Source of the DNA: Desulforamulus ferrireducens
Lineage (GTDB): Bacteria; Bacillota; Desulfotomaculia; Desulfotomaculales; Desulfotomaculaceae
Direction: 5' to 3'
Length of the DNA stretch: 64,000 nucleotides
NCBI RefSeq assembly: GCF_002005145.1
Contig: NZ_CP019698.1
Location: 1,860,001 to 1,924,000, forward strand
Shown here in pieces: positions 32,250 through 41,033 of the stretch. How positions within the stretch are numbered: position 1 is the first letter of the stretch; each line of letters begins with the position of its first letter. A program made the position numbers and the translations under genes. The notes below the pieces were generated by a model. It was not told the origin of the DNA. It did no database searches and saw nothing but the letters and a program-made list of their open reading frames with translations.

Positions 32250-33380
32250 TTATGGTTGCTCCGGTATTAGTAACAAAACAACTATTAGCGCCAGAACAGC
32301 TTTTAACAACGCCGCCGCTGAACCCACCAGCAAAGGCTTCCCCCCTGCCCTGGTTAATTCAGAAAAGGATATCTGCATACCTAAGCCGGTTAAGCCTATG
32401 GCAAAGAACCAGTTGTAGAGCTTGCGGATGGTAATTAACTCTGGGGAGGGTGGAGAACTCTGGCCAAAAAAACCTAGGGAAGTCAAAAAGACCATGGCTA
32501 AAAAACCAATCACAAAAACAGGGAACTTGCTGGCCAGGCCAGTATGAATATTAATCTCATCATCAGGCAACTTAGCTGTGCGCGTGGTTATGGCAGCCAG
32601 CCCAAGCACCACAAAGGGCAAAAACAATACTCTGGCTAAATTATAGATCTCACCGGTTTTTAAACTTTCAGAAGCATGATTGGCAGTACCTGGGTCGAAG
32701 ATCAGACAAACTGCCAGAACCTGTCCGGAACTTAATATGCCTGTACCGGCCCACACCCCAAACTGGTGGGGGCTTAATTCCAGCAGGTGACCAATAAAGG
32801 GAAATACAAAGATAGATACCACACCGAAAGTAAGGATAGTGGCAATGGAAAAAACTACATCGGTGGTTTTAGCCCTTACCGCCGGAGCTGTGGCTACAAT
32901 GGCAGATACCCCGCAAACGGCCGTCCCGGCAGCTAATACCGCTGCGGAGGATGGGTCCATACCGGTGCGTTTTCCCAGCCAGAGGGTGAAAAACAGGGTT
33001 AAAATGATAAAGGTCGTTATTAAAATAATAGCGGTGAAACCCAGTTTTGCTACGTCTGCCAGGCTATACAGGGAGCCTAACAGGATTACCCCTAATTTAA
33101 TAAATAACCGGGAGGTGGATACCCCTGCCATAATCCAACGTGGTAGAGTAAAAAGATTACCAATTAACATACCTATTAAGATGCAGAGCAGTATGTAGTT
33201 TAAACGAAGCACATCCACAAAAAAGGTCTTGGTCAAAGAGTTTATTTTTAGATATGATTCCAGTCCTGGCCAAGGTATACCAAGGTCTTCGCCACCCATA
33301 GTCAGCACTGCTATAGAAAACATTAACAGAATACCGGGAATGGTTTTTAAGACTCCTAAGGTTTTATTGGAATATGTCAT
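32250..33380 (-). CDS. YeiH/UPF0324-family transporter 2
   Basis: 376 aa, ATG start. Same family as the protein at 26397-27473: LNYILLCILIGMLIGNLFTLP, AAVLAAGTAVCGVSAIVATAPAVRAKTTDVVFSIATILTFGVV, GTGILSSGQVLAVCLIFDPG. The two are clearly diverged paralogues. It is longer, with an extra periplasmic-type loop near residues 20-55 (GGEDLGIPWPGLESYLKIN). Followed by its own small membrane protein and convergent with the two-component operon. Confidence 0.88.
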   Translation of the reverse strand: MTYSNKTLGVLKTIPGILLMFSIAVLTMGGEDLGIPWPGLESYLKINSLTKTFFVDVLRLNYILLCILIGMLIGNLFTLPRWIMAGVSTSRLFIKLGVILLGSLYSLADVAKLGFTAIILITTFIILTLFFTLWLGKRTGMDPSSAAVLAAGTAVCGVSAIVATAPAVRAKTTDVVFSIATILTFGVVSIFVFPFIGHLLELSPHQFGVWAGTGILSSGQVLAVCLIFDPGTANHASESLKTGEIYNLARVLFLPFVVLGLAAITTRTAKLPDDEINIHTGLASKFPVFVIGFLAMVFLTSLGFFGQSSPPSPELITIRKLYNWFFAIGLTGLGMQISFSELTRAGGKPLLVGSAAALLKAVLALIVVLLLIPEQP

Positions 33381-33496
33381 CTTTTTCTCCTATTATTATA
33401 TAGGGTGTTAATATTTCTCATACTATATTATAACAGAGTTACGCAAATTTCGATATCAAACTATAAAAAACTGCTACAGCCATCCCCCCATAACCA

Positions 33497-33529
33497 AAAA
33501 GCCTACGGCAATTTACCGTAAGCTTTTTT
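33497..33529 (-). terminator. Terminator after mdh
   Basis: AAAAAGCCTACGGCAA (33496-33511) pairs with TTACCGTAAGCTTTTT (33514-33529) with two mismatches; read on the minus strand it ends in a T-rich run, just after the mdh stop. Confidence 0.85.
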
Positions 33530-33541
33530 GTAATATCCAGG

Positions 33542-34468
33542 TTAACTCAATTTGGCCATGTTGTTTCTCACAGAGTTAATAGATTTGCGCAGAGCGGTCA
33601 GTTCTGCCTCATCTAAATCCAGTTCGATAATCTTCTCTACACCGTTACCGCCAATAATGGCAGGCACACCGGCGAAGACATCACTTTCACCATATTCACC
33701 CTGCAGATAAGCAGATACCGGCAGGATGCGTTTTTTATCCTTAAGTATACATTCGGCCATTTGCATCACCGAAGCACTGGGCGCATAATAGGCACTACCT
33801 GTTTTCAGATAGTTGACAATCTCCGCCCCGCCCTTGCGAGCTCGCTCCACCATGGCTGCCAGGCGATCCGCAGGGATTAGTTTTTCCACGGGAATACCGC
33901 CCACATAGGTGTAGCGCACCATAGGTACCATATCATCACCATGACCACCCAGCACAAAGGAAGTTACGTCTTCAAAGGAGACATTCAGTTCCCTGGCAAT
34001 AAAAGTGCGGAAACGGGCAGAATCCAGTACACCGGATAAGCCAAAGACGCGGTTAGCAGGGAAGCCGCTGGCCTTATATGCTATGTAAGCACTAACATCC
34101 ACGGGATTGGTAACCACCAGAAGGTAGGCATTGGGTGAATATTTTACCACCTGCTCGGTAACACTGCGGACGATGCCAGCATTAATATTGAGCAAATCAT
34201 CCCGACTCATACCTGGTTTGCGGGCCATACCTGCAGTAATTACCACCACATCGGAATCGGCAGTATCAGCATAATCATTGGTACCAATAATGATGCTATC
34301 ATAACCCTCCACAGGGGCTGCCTCCATTAAATCCAAAGCCTTCCCCTGGGGAATCCCTTCGGCCACATCTATTAGCACAATATCCCCTAATTCCTTAACA
34401 GCAGCCCAATGGGCACAGGTTGCGCCAACATTTCCTGAACCTACAATGGTGATTTTTTTTCTTTTCAT
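33542..34468 (-). CDS. mdh: Malate dehydrogenase (LDH-like)
   Basis: 308 aa, ATG after GGGGGAA. NAD-binding start [17 protein letters not shown], catalytic loop with [21 protein letters not shown], the active-site [16 protein letters not shown] and histidine in [12 protein letters not shown]. Interconverts malate and oxaloacetate. It lies 47 bases after sdhB in the same direction, probably the last gene of sdhCAB-mdh, and links fumarase to PEP carboxykinase. Confidence 0.95.
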   Translation of the reverse strand: MKRKKITIVGSGNVGATCAHWAAVKELGDIVLIDVAEGIPQGKALDLMEAAPVEGYDSIIIGTNDYADTADSDVVVITAGMARKPGMSRDDLLNINAGIVRSVTEQVVKYSPNAYLLVVTNPVDVSAYIAYKASGFPANRVFGLSGVLDSARFRTFIARELNVSFEDVTSFVLGGHGDDMVPMVRYTYVGGIPVEKLIPADRLAAMVERARKGGAEIVNYLKTGSAYYAPSASVMQMAECILKDKKRILPVSAYLQGEYGESDVFAGVPAIIGGNGVEKIIELDLDEAELTALRKSINSVRNNMAKLS

Positions 34469-34515
34469 TTAGTGTTCCCCCTATATAGATTAATTATGGC
34501 ATTTAAACTAGGATT

Positions 34516-35265
34516 TTAGCGACCTAACCATCTTTTGATGCCATGCAAGGTAGTATCCCGGTTAAGCTGGGCAATGGATTTGGTTAAAGGTATTTGTTTG
34601 GGGCAAACCTTAATGCAATTTTGGGCATTGCCGCAGTCAGTAACCCCTCCCACACCCATAATGGCATCCAGACGTTCTTCCCTGTTCATGGCTCCCGTGG
34701 GATGAGCATTAAACAGCTTTACCTGAGCCAGCGGCGCCGGTCCCATAAATGGGGATTTATGGTTAACATTGGGACAAGCCTCCATGCAGCAACCACAGGT
34801 CATGCAGCGGGAAATAGGGTAATGTTCCTCCTGAACCTTCTGAGACATACGAGGACCGGGGCCAAGATCGTAAGTACCGTCAATGGGAATCCAGGCCTTT
34901 ACCTTTTTCAGATTATCAAACATCTTACTGCGGTCCACCATCAGATCCCGCACCAGGGGAAATTTACTCAGAGGTTCCAAGGTAATGGGCTGCTGTAGTT
35001 GATCCACTAAGGCAGAACAGGCCTGCCTGGCTTGGCCGTTAATAATCATGGTACAGGCGCCACATACCTCCTCCAAACAATTGCACTCCCAGACCACAGG
35101 AGTTGTTCTTTCCCCCTTGGCATTGATCGGATTTTTTTGAATTTCCATTAAGAGTGTAATCACATTCATTTTGGGTTTATAGGGTATTTTAAATTCTTCC
35201 CAATAGGCAGTTGCCTCCGGAGCAGCCTGTCTTTTTATTTTTAAGGAAACAAACTCCTTGCTCAC
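34516..35265 (-). CDS. sdhB: Succinate dehydrogenase/fumarate reductase iron-sulfur subunit
   Basis: 249 aa, GTG start overlapping the sdhA stop by 4 bases. A [2Fe-2S] site in CNCLEEVCGACTMIINGQARQAC, the [4Fe-4S]/[3Fe-4S] motifs CMTCGCCMEACPNVN and CIKVCPKQIPLTKSIAQLNR. Passes electrons between the flavin subunit and quinone via sdhC. In this kind of anaerobe the enzyme may run in either direction. Confidence 0.95.
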   Translation of the reverse strand: MSKEFVSLKIKRQAAPEATAYWEEFKIPYKPKMNVITLLMEIQKNPINAKGERTTPVVWECNCLEEVCGACTMIINGQARQACSALVDQLQQPITLEPLSKFPLVRDLMVDRSKMFDNLKKVKAWIPIDGTYDLGPGPRMSQKVQEEHYPISRCMTCGCCMEACPNVNHKSPFMGPAPLAQVKLFNAHPTGAMNREERLDAIMGVGGVTDCGNAQNCIKVCPKQIPLTKSIAQLNRDTTLHGIKRWLGR

Positions 35266-37019
35266 TTGTTTGTCGCCTCCTTATCCACATCATATCTCCG
35301 AGGCCTTGGTTTAATGAGGGATATATCTACTTCTTCATAGCTAAATACCGGCCCCTCTGCGGAATAGCTGGCCTTGGTGGTTTTTAGCCAATTAACATCA
35401 TCCCGCTCGGGAAACTCTGGTTTATAATGGGCCCCTCTGCTTTCATTACGGTTAAGAGCCCCCAGGGTTATCACCCTGGCCAGTTGCAGCATATGCCATA
35501 AATGGCGGGTGAATGCCGCTTCCTGGTTGGCCCACTTACCTTTATCCGTAAGTTTGATATGATGCCATCTTTGCAGGAGTTCCTGAATTTTATTATCTGT
35601 TTCCTGTAGCTTTTTGTTATAGCGAACCACTGTCACATTCTCGGTCATCCACTTACCCAACTCTTCGTGAAGCTGGTAAACATTTTCTTGACCGTCCATT
35701 TGGTAAATTTTATCCATCAAAGCCTGCTGCCGTTGCAGTTCTCGGTCAAACACAGAGCTTGGTAAATCCCGGCAGCTCTTCTGGAGGGAATTAATATACC
35801 TGACGGCATTGGGACCGGTTATCATACCACCGTAGATGGCAGATAACAGCGAATTGGCACCTAAGCGGTTAGCCCCATGATACTGGTACTCGCATTCTCC
35901 ACAGGCAAACAAACCAGGAATATTGGTCATTTGTTGATAGTCAACCCAAAGCCCACCCATGGAGTAGTGAACCGCAGGAAAGATTCGCATAGGTACCTTG
36001 CGCGGATCATCGCCAACAAAACGCTCGTAAATTTCTAAGATCCCAGCCAGCTTCTTATCCAGAATATCCCGATTAATATGGGATACATCCAGATATACCA
36101 TATTTTGCCCATCTATACCCAGTTTCAGTTCATAGCAAACCTTATAAATGGCCCGTGTGGCAATATCACGGGGTACTAAGTTACCATATGCCGGGTACCA
36201 TTCCTCTAAAAAGTACCAGGGCTTGCCATCCTTATAGGTCCAGACTCTACCCCCTTCGCCCCGGGCAGATTCACTCATCAGTCTTAACTTATCATCTCCG
36301 GGAATGGCTGTGGGGTGTATTTGAATCATTTCCCCGTTGGCATAATAGACTCCCTGCTGGTAAACTGCGCTGGCGGCGGCACCGGTGTTGATGGTAGAGT
36401 TGGTGCTTTTCCCAAAGATAATACCGCAGCCACCGGTGGCCAAGATTACCGCATCCGCAGGGAAAGAGTGAATTTCCATAGTTTTTAGATGCTGTGCGGT
36501 GATACCCCGGCAGATTCTTTCATCATCCAAAATAACAGATAGTAAATCCCAACCCTCGTATTTCTCCACCAGTCCCGCCACTTCAAAACGCCTGACCTGT
36601 TCATCCAGGGCATAGAGCAGTTGCTGACCTGTGGTGGCTCCGGCAAAGGCAGTGCGGTGATGCTTGCTGCCCCCAAAACGCCGAAAATCAAGCAGTCCCT
36701 CAGGGGTACGATTGAACATCACGCCCATACGATCCATTAAATTGATAATGGCTGGAGCGGCCTCACACATGTCCTTTACCGGGGGTTGATTAGCTAAAAA
36801 ATCTCCGCCATAAATGGTGTCATCAAAGTGGATGAGAGGGGAATCTCCCTCCCCTTTGGTATTTACTGCTCCGTTAATACCTCCCTGGGCACACACCGAG
36901 TGGGAGCGTTTTACCGGCACCAAGGAAAATAATTTTACTTTAATACCCATTTCCGCAACCTTAATGGTTGCCATTAGTCCTGCCAATCCCCCACCGACAA
37001 TAATAATGGTATTTTGCAT
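35262..37019 (-). CDS. sdhA: Succinate dehydrogenase/fumarate reductase flavoprotein subunit
   Basis: 585 aa, ATG after AGGAGG. FAD-binding IIVGGGLAGLMATIKVAE; the covalent-FAD histidine lies in the SHSVCAQGGINGA motif; active-site HPTAIPGDDKLRLMSESARGEGGRVW and GGLWVDYQQMTNIPGLFACGE. The B. subtilis-like (type B) sequence matches the one-subunit cytochrome b encoded next. Middle gene of sdhCAB. Confidence 0.96.
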   Translation of the reverse strand: MQNTIIIVGGGLAGLMATIKVAEMGIKVKLFSLVPVKRSHSVCAQGGINGAVNTKGEGDSPLIHFDDTIYGGDFLANQPPVKDMCEAAPAIINLMDRMGVMFNRTPEGLLDFRRFGGSKHHRTAFAGATTGQQLLYALDEQVRRFEVAGLVEKYEGWDLLSVILDDERICRGITAQHLKTMEIHSFPADAVILATGGCGIIFGKSTNSTINTGAAASAVYQQGVYYANGEMIQIHPTAIPGDDKLRLMSESARGEGGRVWTYKDGKPWYFLEEWYPAYGNLVPRDIATRAIYKVCYELKLGIDGQNMVYLDVSHINRDILDKKLAGILEIYERFVGDDPRKVPMRIFPAVHYSMGGLWVDYQQMTNIPGLFACGECEYQYHGANRLGANSLLSAIYGGMITGPNAVRYINSLQKSCRDLPSSVFDRELQRQQALMDKIYQMDGQENVYQLHEELGKWMTENVTVVRYNKKLQETDNKIQELLQRWHHIKLTDKGKWANQEAAFTRHLWHMLQLARVITLGALNRNESRGAHYKPEFPERDDVNWLKTTKASYSAEGPVFSYEEVDISLIKPRPRRYDVDKEATNK

Positions 37020-37043
37020 GATAAACCTCCTGCACTCACATTA

Positions 37044-37685
37044 CTAGATAAAGGCCATGATTGCAGACAGCCCCAGGACCGATATAACCACAAACATCAG
37101 CATGCAGATCTTCCACACAAAGTTCTGGGCCTGTTCCCCTACCACAATACCCCAGCTAACAGTGAAATTCCATAAACCGTTGGCGAAGTGGAAGGTGGCT
37201 GCGATAAGTCCCACCACATAAAACCACAGCCATACCGGATCCGCCATTTGATTTTGTACTGTGGCATAATTAATCTCCAGCCCATATAAGGAATGGGCTA
37301 TACGCAGACACCACACATGGACAACCACAAAAATTAAGGTTAACAGTGCTGAAATACGCTGCAGATAAAACATCCAGTTTCTCGTGTAGGAATAGCGGTA
37401 TATGTTATTCTTTGCCACATAAACAACGTATAGACCATACAAAGCATGAATAGTTAAGGGTAAAGCAATGATGAGAATTTCAATGGCAGTTAGGTAAGGA
37501 AGGTTAAGAAGTGTATTGATTGCTTTATCGTAAAGGGCCGGGCTAATTGCGGCCAGTGAATTGGTGAATAAATGTTCCACCAGGAAAATACTGATAGGAA
37601 AAACGCCCAGAAAAGAGTGAAGTTTCCGAATAAAAAAGTGATAGTTGGCCAATCCGCCACTTTGTGCTATGGTTCCTTGCGACAT
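37044..37685 (-). CDS. sdhC: Succinate dehydrogenase cytochrome b558 subunit
   Basis: 213 aa with five hydrophobic helices and the conserved heme histidines expected of the single-anchor type: RKLHSFLGVFPISIFLVEHLFTNS, ALYGLYVV, HVWCLRIAHSL, AATFHFANGLWNF. ATG after GGGGGGT. First gene of sdhCAB-mdh; a perfect palindrome lies 44 bases upstream. Confidence 0.93.
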   Translation of the reverse strand: MSQGTIAQSGGLANYHFFIRKLHSFLGVFPISIFLVEHLFTNSLAAISPALYDKAINTLLNLPYLTAIEILIIALPLTIHALYGLYVVYVAKNNIYRYSYTRNWMFYLQRISALLTLIFVVVHVWCLRIAHSLYGLEINYATVQNQMADPVWLWFYVVGLIAATFHFANGLWNFTVSWGIVVGEQAQNFVWKICMLMFVVISVLGLSAIMAFI

Positions 37686-37728
37686 GAATACCCCCCCAAA
37701 AATTACAACTTCCCAAAAATTATATCAT

Positions 37729-37748
37729 ACTTTGTTGGACAACAAAGT
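37729..37748 (-). promoter_or_regulatory. 20-bp perfect palindrome upstream of sdhC
   Basis: ACTTTGTTG (37729-37737), GA, CAACAAAGT (37740-37748). It lies between pckA and sdhC, 44-63 bases before the sdhC start, where a promoter would be. The core TTGTTG...CAACAA loosely recalls Rex (redox, NADH) operators, which would suit an sdh/mdh operon, but the spacing is not that of the Rex consensus. It could also act as a pckA 3' hairpin. Confidence 0.5.
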
Positions 37749-37785
37749 TAAAAACCCTCGCTTGATCATGTATACATGCTGCTAA

Positions 37786-39324
37786 CTAATCCCGTAAACC
37801 AGGTGGTTCGATGGCTAACAAAATTTCTTCCTGTAGTCCTTGATACTTATTTAACCATGCTCTTCTCTCTTGACGAAGTTTTTCCACCAGTTCAGCATAT
37901 GTTTGAGCATCATAGTATTGGCTTGGTTGATAGGCTGATATGTCAAAATCGGGTATTTCCACCGCAACTTGATAACCCCAATCAGCATCTGTCTCCCACT
38001 TGATGTTGTCCTTGGCAATGGCTTTCATTATTTCGGTGGAGAGGTGAATGGTGATCTTTTTGCCGCCCACAGCTCCGGTATTAAGAATATAGCATTCCAT
38101 ATCAGGATTGGCCTTAAGGATATTAAGCAGTCGATTTCCTTCTTCAGCTTCCGGTCCCATAATGAAGGGATTGGTGCCCACCTCTCGTTTGGATTGGCCA
38201 GCCTTTGTGGGATCCCCGGCGGATGTTTCTATGGACTCTCCCAGCATGAAATAAGCTGCTGCTTGTGCCGGCGTTAACTTGGCCACAGGAGGGATAATAT
38301 CATTGCGTCTGGTAATAAAGATAATTTTATTGGCCTTTTCTAAATCAATTTTGTCATCAGTCCCCAGTACTTCACTTCTGAGAATTACTCCCCGACCGTT
38401 AGAGGTTAACTCAACATTGTTAAAATCAATGGTTCCATCCGGTAGTACCATGACATTCTCAAAAATAGCGTGGGGAGATATGGCCGCCTGGTAGAGAACC
38501 CTTTGGGATTCATCCAGACCCTCTGTTTTAATATAAAAACCATTTTCCGTGCCATAACAATAGCCCTGTTCATTCATCAGCACCACATCGTCTTGCCGGA
38601 TCATTACTTTTTCCGGCTCCCTCAGTCCATGGTCATGCATGGTTAAGGTAGTTTTGCCTGTACCGGAAAGGCCAAACATAATAAAACCAACTTCAACCAG
38701 TTCTCCGTCTTTATTAATAACCCTTAATACTTTGCTGCCGGCGTGGAAGCCAAGGCCTCCCCTTTCTTTGATGGCATACATAGCCTTACGCAGGAAGGAT
38801 TTTTTACATTCACCAAAATAATCTGGCCCCAGGATGTAAGTAGTTTTTTCAATGGGGTGACAGAAAATAATGCGTTCCGGCCATTCCGGCACATAGATGC
38901 TGACAAAATCCGGCTCATTATGCTTGTTCCGAGGTTCAAAGGTCATATTTAACCACTGAAAAGGTATACTGGCATAGTCTTTAGTAATATATAAGCGGCA
39001 GTGGAAATTACAGGCCTGATGTAAGCAAAGCTGCCGATCCACCTTGATTACTTCTTTATCCTTTAAATATTCCTGGACCTGTGCTGCCAAAGCCAGGGCT
39101 TTTTCCGGTGCCATGCCCTGTTGATCAACCCCTAATTGGAAGCCATCACAATCCACCAAAAAGGTGGCTTTGGCACTGCGGTTTCTCATTTGAGAAATAT
39201 AGCTGGCACTGCCATACTTAGTGGTTCTTTCTTTATGAGAAGCCAGCTTTCTAAGTTCCTCCAGGGACGGATTATCAATGATGTTCCTGGCCTCCACCGT
39301 CCGTTGTAAAAATCTCATATGCAT
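37786..39324 (-). CDS. pckA: Phosphoenolpyruvate carboxykinase (ATP)
   Basis: 512 aa. Start: ATG at 39324, or the second ATG two codons on; GGGG lies 4 and 10 bases upstream of them. Kinase-type P-loop GLSGTGKTTLTM, the metal site motif RQDDVVLMNEQGYCYGTENGFYIKTEG, and EVLGTDDKIDLEKANKIIFITRRNDIIPPVAKL. Converts oxaloacetate + ATP to PEP + CO2, or the reverse. Stands between fumAB and sdhCAB. Its promoter region carries a 17-bp operator-like palindrome. Confidence 0.93.
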   Translation of the reverse strand: MHMRFLQRTVEARNIIDNPSLEELRKLASHKERTTKYGSASYISQMRNRSAKATFLVDCDGFQLGVDQQGMAPEKALALAAQVQEYLKDKEVIKVDRQLCLHQACNFHCRLYITKDYASIPFQWLNMTFEPRNKHNEPDFVSIYVPEWPERIIFCHPIEKTTYILGPDYFGECKKSFLRKAMYAIKERGGLGFHAGSKVLRVINKDGELVEVGFIMFGLSGTGKTTLTMHDHGLREPEKVMIRQDDVVLMNEQGYCYGTENGFYIKTEGLDESQRVLYQAAISPHAIFENVMVLPDGTIDFNNVELTSNGRGVILRSEVLGTDDKIDLEKANKIIFITRRNDIIPPVAKLTPAQAAAYFMLGESIETSAGDPTKAGQSKREVGTNPFIMGPEAEEGNRLLNILKANPDMECYILNTGAVGGKKITIHLSTEIMKAIAKDNIKWETDADWGYQVAVEIPDFDISAYQPSQYYDAQTYAELVEKLRQERRAWLNKYQGLQEEILLAIEPPGLRD

Positions 39325-39355
39325 GTAACCCCTTTCTTATTTTGATAAATCTAAT

Positions 39356-39372
39356 TTGTATACTGTATACAA
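39356..39372 (-). promoter_or_regulatory. 17-bp palindrome TTGTATAC-T-GTATACAA upstream of pckA
   Basis: A perfect 8-1-8 palindrome 32-48 bases before the pckA start, typical of GntR/FadR-type operators. The same half-site TTGTATAC occurs in the promoter region of the TRAP operon (48609-48618). No GntR gene is in the window. Confidence 0.65.
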
Positions 39373-39423
39373 TTATTTTAAACAATGTGATTGCTTCTCT
39401 AACTAGCTAACAGACAAAAGCGT

Positions 39424-39450
39424 CTCCCTCATCCTAACAGGATAAGGGAA
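39424..39450 (-). terminator. Terminator after fumB
   Basis: CTCCCTCATCCT (39424-39435), AAC, AGGATAAGGGAA(G) (39439-39451) with one mismatch; on the minus strand followed by GACGCTTTTGT. It separates fumAB from pckA. Confidence 0.8.
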
Positions 39451-39457
39451 GCCCTCT

Positions 39458-40012
39458 TTACTCTTGGCAGTATAGTTTTCTACCTTCCTGATATAGGTCT
39501 CCACCATAGGCATCGTTGACCACAATGGCAGGAAAATCCTTCACCACCAACCTATGAATGGCTTCCGGACCTAAATCAGGGTAGGCTACTACCTCTGATT
39601 CTACAATACAGCGTGAGATTAGCGCGGCAGCCCCACCAATGGCAGCAAAATACACAGCACCATGTTTCTTCATGGCCTCCACCACTGCTGCTGAACGGGC
39701 TCCTTTACCAATCATCCCTTTCAGCCCTTGTTCAATCAGCCTTGGAGCGTAAGCATCCATGCGTCCGGCGGTGGTGGGTCCGGCAGAACCTATGACCCTC
39801 CCCGGCGGTGCCGGCGATGGCCCCACATAATAAATGATCTGCCCTTCAAGTTCGATAGGTAGTTCTTTACCCTGATCTAACAGTTCTACCAGTCGTTTAT
39901 GAGCAGCATCACGGGCGGTATAAATCACACCGTTGATCAGTACCTGTTGCCCTATACGCAGGTTAGTTGTAATTTCCCCACTAAGGGGAGTAGTTAAGCG
40001 AACACGGGTCAC
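39458..40012 (-). CDS. fumB: Fumarate hydratase class I, beta subunit
   Basis: 184 aa, GTG start, 12 bases after fumA. C-terminal half of the class I iron-sulfur fumarase: LTTPLSGEITTNLRIGQQVLING, IIYYVGPSPAPPGRVIGSAGPTTAGRMD, GKGARSAAVVEAMKKHGAVYFAAIGGAAALIS. Acts only with the alpha subunit, which holds the [4Fe-4S] cluster. Interconverts fumarate and malate. Confidence 0.95.
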   Translation of the reverse strand: MTRVRLTTPLSGEITTNLRIGQQVLINGVIYTARDAAHKRLVELLDQGKELPIELEGQIIYYVGPSPAPPGRVIGSAGPTTAGRMDAYAPRLIEQGLKGMIGKGARSAAVVEAMKKHGAVYFAAIGGAAALISRCIVESEVVAYPDLGPEAIHRLVVKDFPAIVVNDAYGGDLYQEGRKLYCQE

Positions 40013-40024
40013 CTTACAGTCCTC

Positions 40025-40867
40025 CTATATGACAACGGATTTATGTCGCGCAGCATGACAATTGATATTAACTGCCACCGGTAAGCTGGCAATATGAGAT
40101 CCAAATATTTCAATATGTACAGCCAGGGCGGTAGTTATTCCTCCTAGGCCGGATGGCCCAATACCCAGCCTGTTAATACTTACCAGCAACTCCTGTTCCA
40201 ATTTAGCAATATCAGGCAGGGGATGTGGTTGACCCACCGGTCTTAATAACGCTTCCTTAGCCAGTAAGGCGCATTTTTCCATGGTACCGCCAATACCCAC
40301 CCCAATAATTAAAGGCGGACACGGATTAGGGCCGGCATTACGAATGGTGTCCAAGACAAATTTCTTTACACCCTCAACCCCTTCCGCAGGTTTTAACATT
40401 TTCAGAGCACTCATATTTTCACTGCCGCCGCCCTTGGGGGCCACGGTAATTTTTATTTGATCACCGGGCACCAATTTCAGGTGAATAACTGCGGGAGTGT
40501 TATCACCGGTATTTACCCGCTCAAAAGGATGCCCGACCATGGATTTTCTCAAATAACCTTCCCGGTAACCCCTTCGCACACCTTCGTTAATAGCCTCGGT
40601 AAAATCACCGTTAATGAGGTGAACATCCTGACCCATCTCCACAAAGACCACTGCCACCCCTGTATCTTGACACATGGGGAGCGATTCAGCGGCAGCAATG
40701 TTAGCATTTTCCACCAAGAGATTAAGGATTTCCTTGCCACTTTGGGAAACTTCACTTGCGCAGGAGCGCTTAAAGGATGCTATGACATCCTCTTCTAATT
40801 TGAAGTTGGCTTCCTGGCATAGCCGTGCTACTTCGTCAATAATAATCTTGCAATCTACGGTTCTAAT
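40025..40867 (-). CDS. fumA: Fumarate hydratase class I, alpha subunit, with probable ATT start
   Basis: The longest ATG/GTG/TTG frame begins only at 40717 (TTG, 230 aa) and has no site; it would cut off conserved sequence. The frame is open further up to a TAG at 40874-40876. It contains RTVDCKIIIDEVARLCQEANFKLEEDV, which is the normal N-terminus of this family. The only codon at the expected place is ATT (40865-40867), nine bases after AGGAGG; a CTG two codons before it lies three bases from that site. With ATT the protein has 280 aa, the family length. Cluster cysteines: PMCQDTG, the Cys in MEKCALLAK, and GPSGLGG context. Sequencing error at the start codon is the alternative. Confidence 0.88.
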   Translation of the reverse strand: MRTVDCKIIIDEVARLCQEANFKLEEDVIASFKRSCASEVSQSGKEILNLLVENANIAAAESLPMCQDTGVAVVFVEMGQDVHLINGDFTEAINEGVRRGYREGYLRKSMVGHPFERVNTGDNTPAVIHLKLVPGDQIKITVAPKGGGSENMSALKMLKPAEGVEGVKKFVLDTIRNAGPNPCPPLIIGVGIGGTMEKCALLAKEALLRPVGQPHPLPDIAKLEQELLVSINRLGIGPSGLGGITTALAVHIEIFGSHIASLPVAVNINCHAARHKSVVI

Positions 40868-40921
40868 CGCCAGCTACCTCCTTGAAAAAATAGGTTAGAA
40901 CTATTCTTAAATTTATATCCT

Positions 40922-40938
40922 TGCAATATACATGCCAA
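40922..40938 (-). promoter_or_regulatory. Sigma-54 (-24/-12) promoter of fumAB
   Basis: Read on the minus strand: TTGGCATGTATATTGCA. The invariant GG and GC are ten bases apart and the match to TTGGCACG-N4-TTGCA has one change in the -24 box. It lies 55-71 bases before the fumA start, with three palindromes further upstream and a sigma-54 activator gene next. Confidence 0.85.
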
Positions 40939-41033
40939 TACTAACAGGGCCTGGAGCAACTCCCAGGTATGCCCTAACAGCTAGAAATACTACGTCTTAT
41001 AGACTAACTATGACATACTAATTCCCGACAAAT

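Noticed and set aside
32131-32434. Plus-strand open frames overlapping the YeiH-2 region
   Set aside because: They lie antisense to the small membrane-protein gene and the YeiH transporter, after the operon's terminator, with no ribosome site or recognisable domain.
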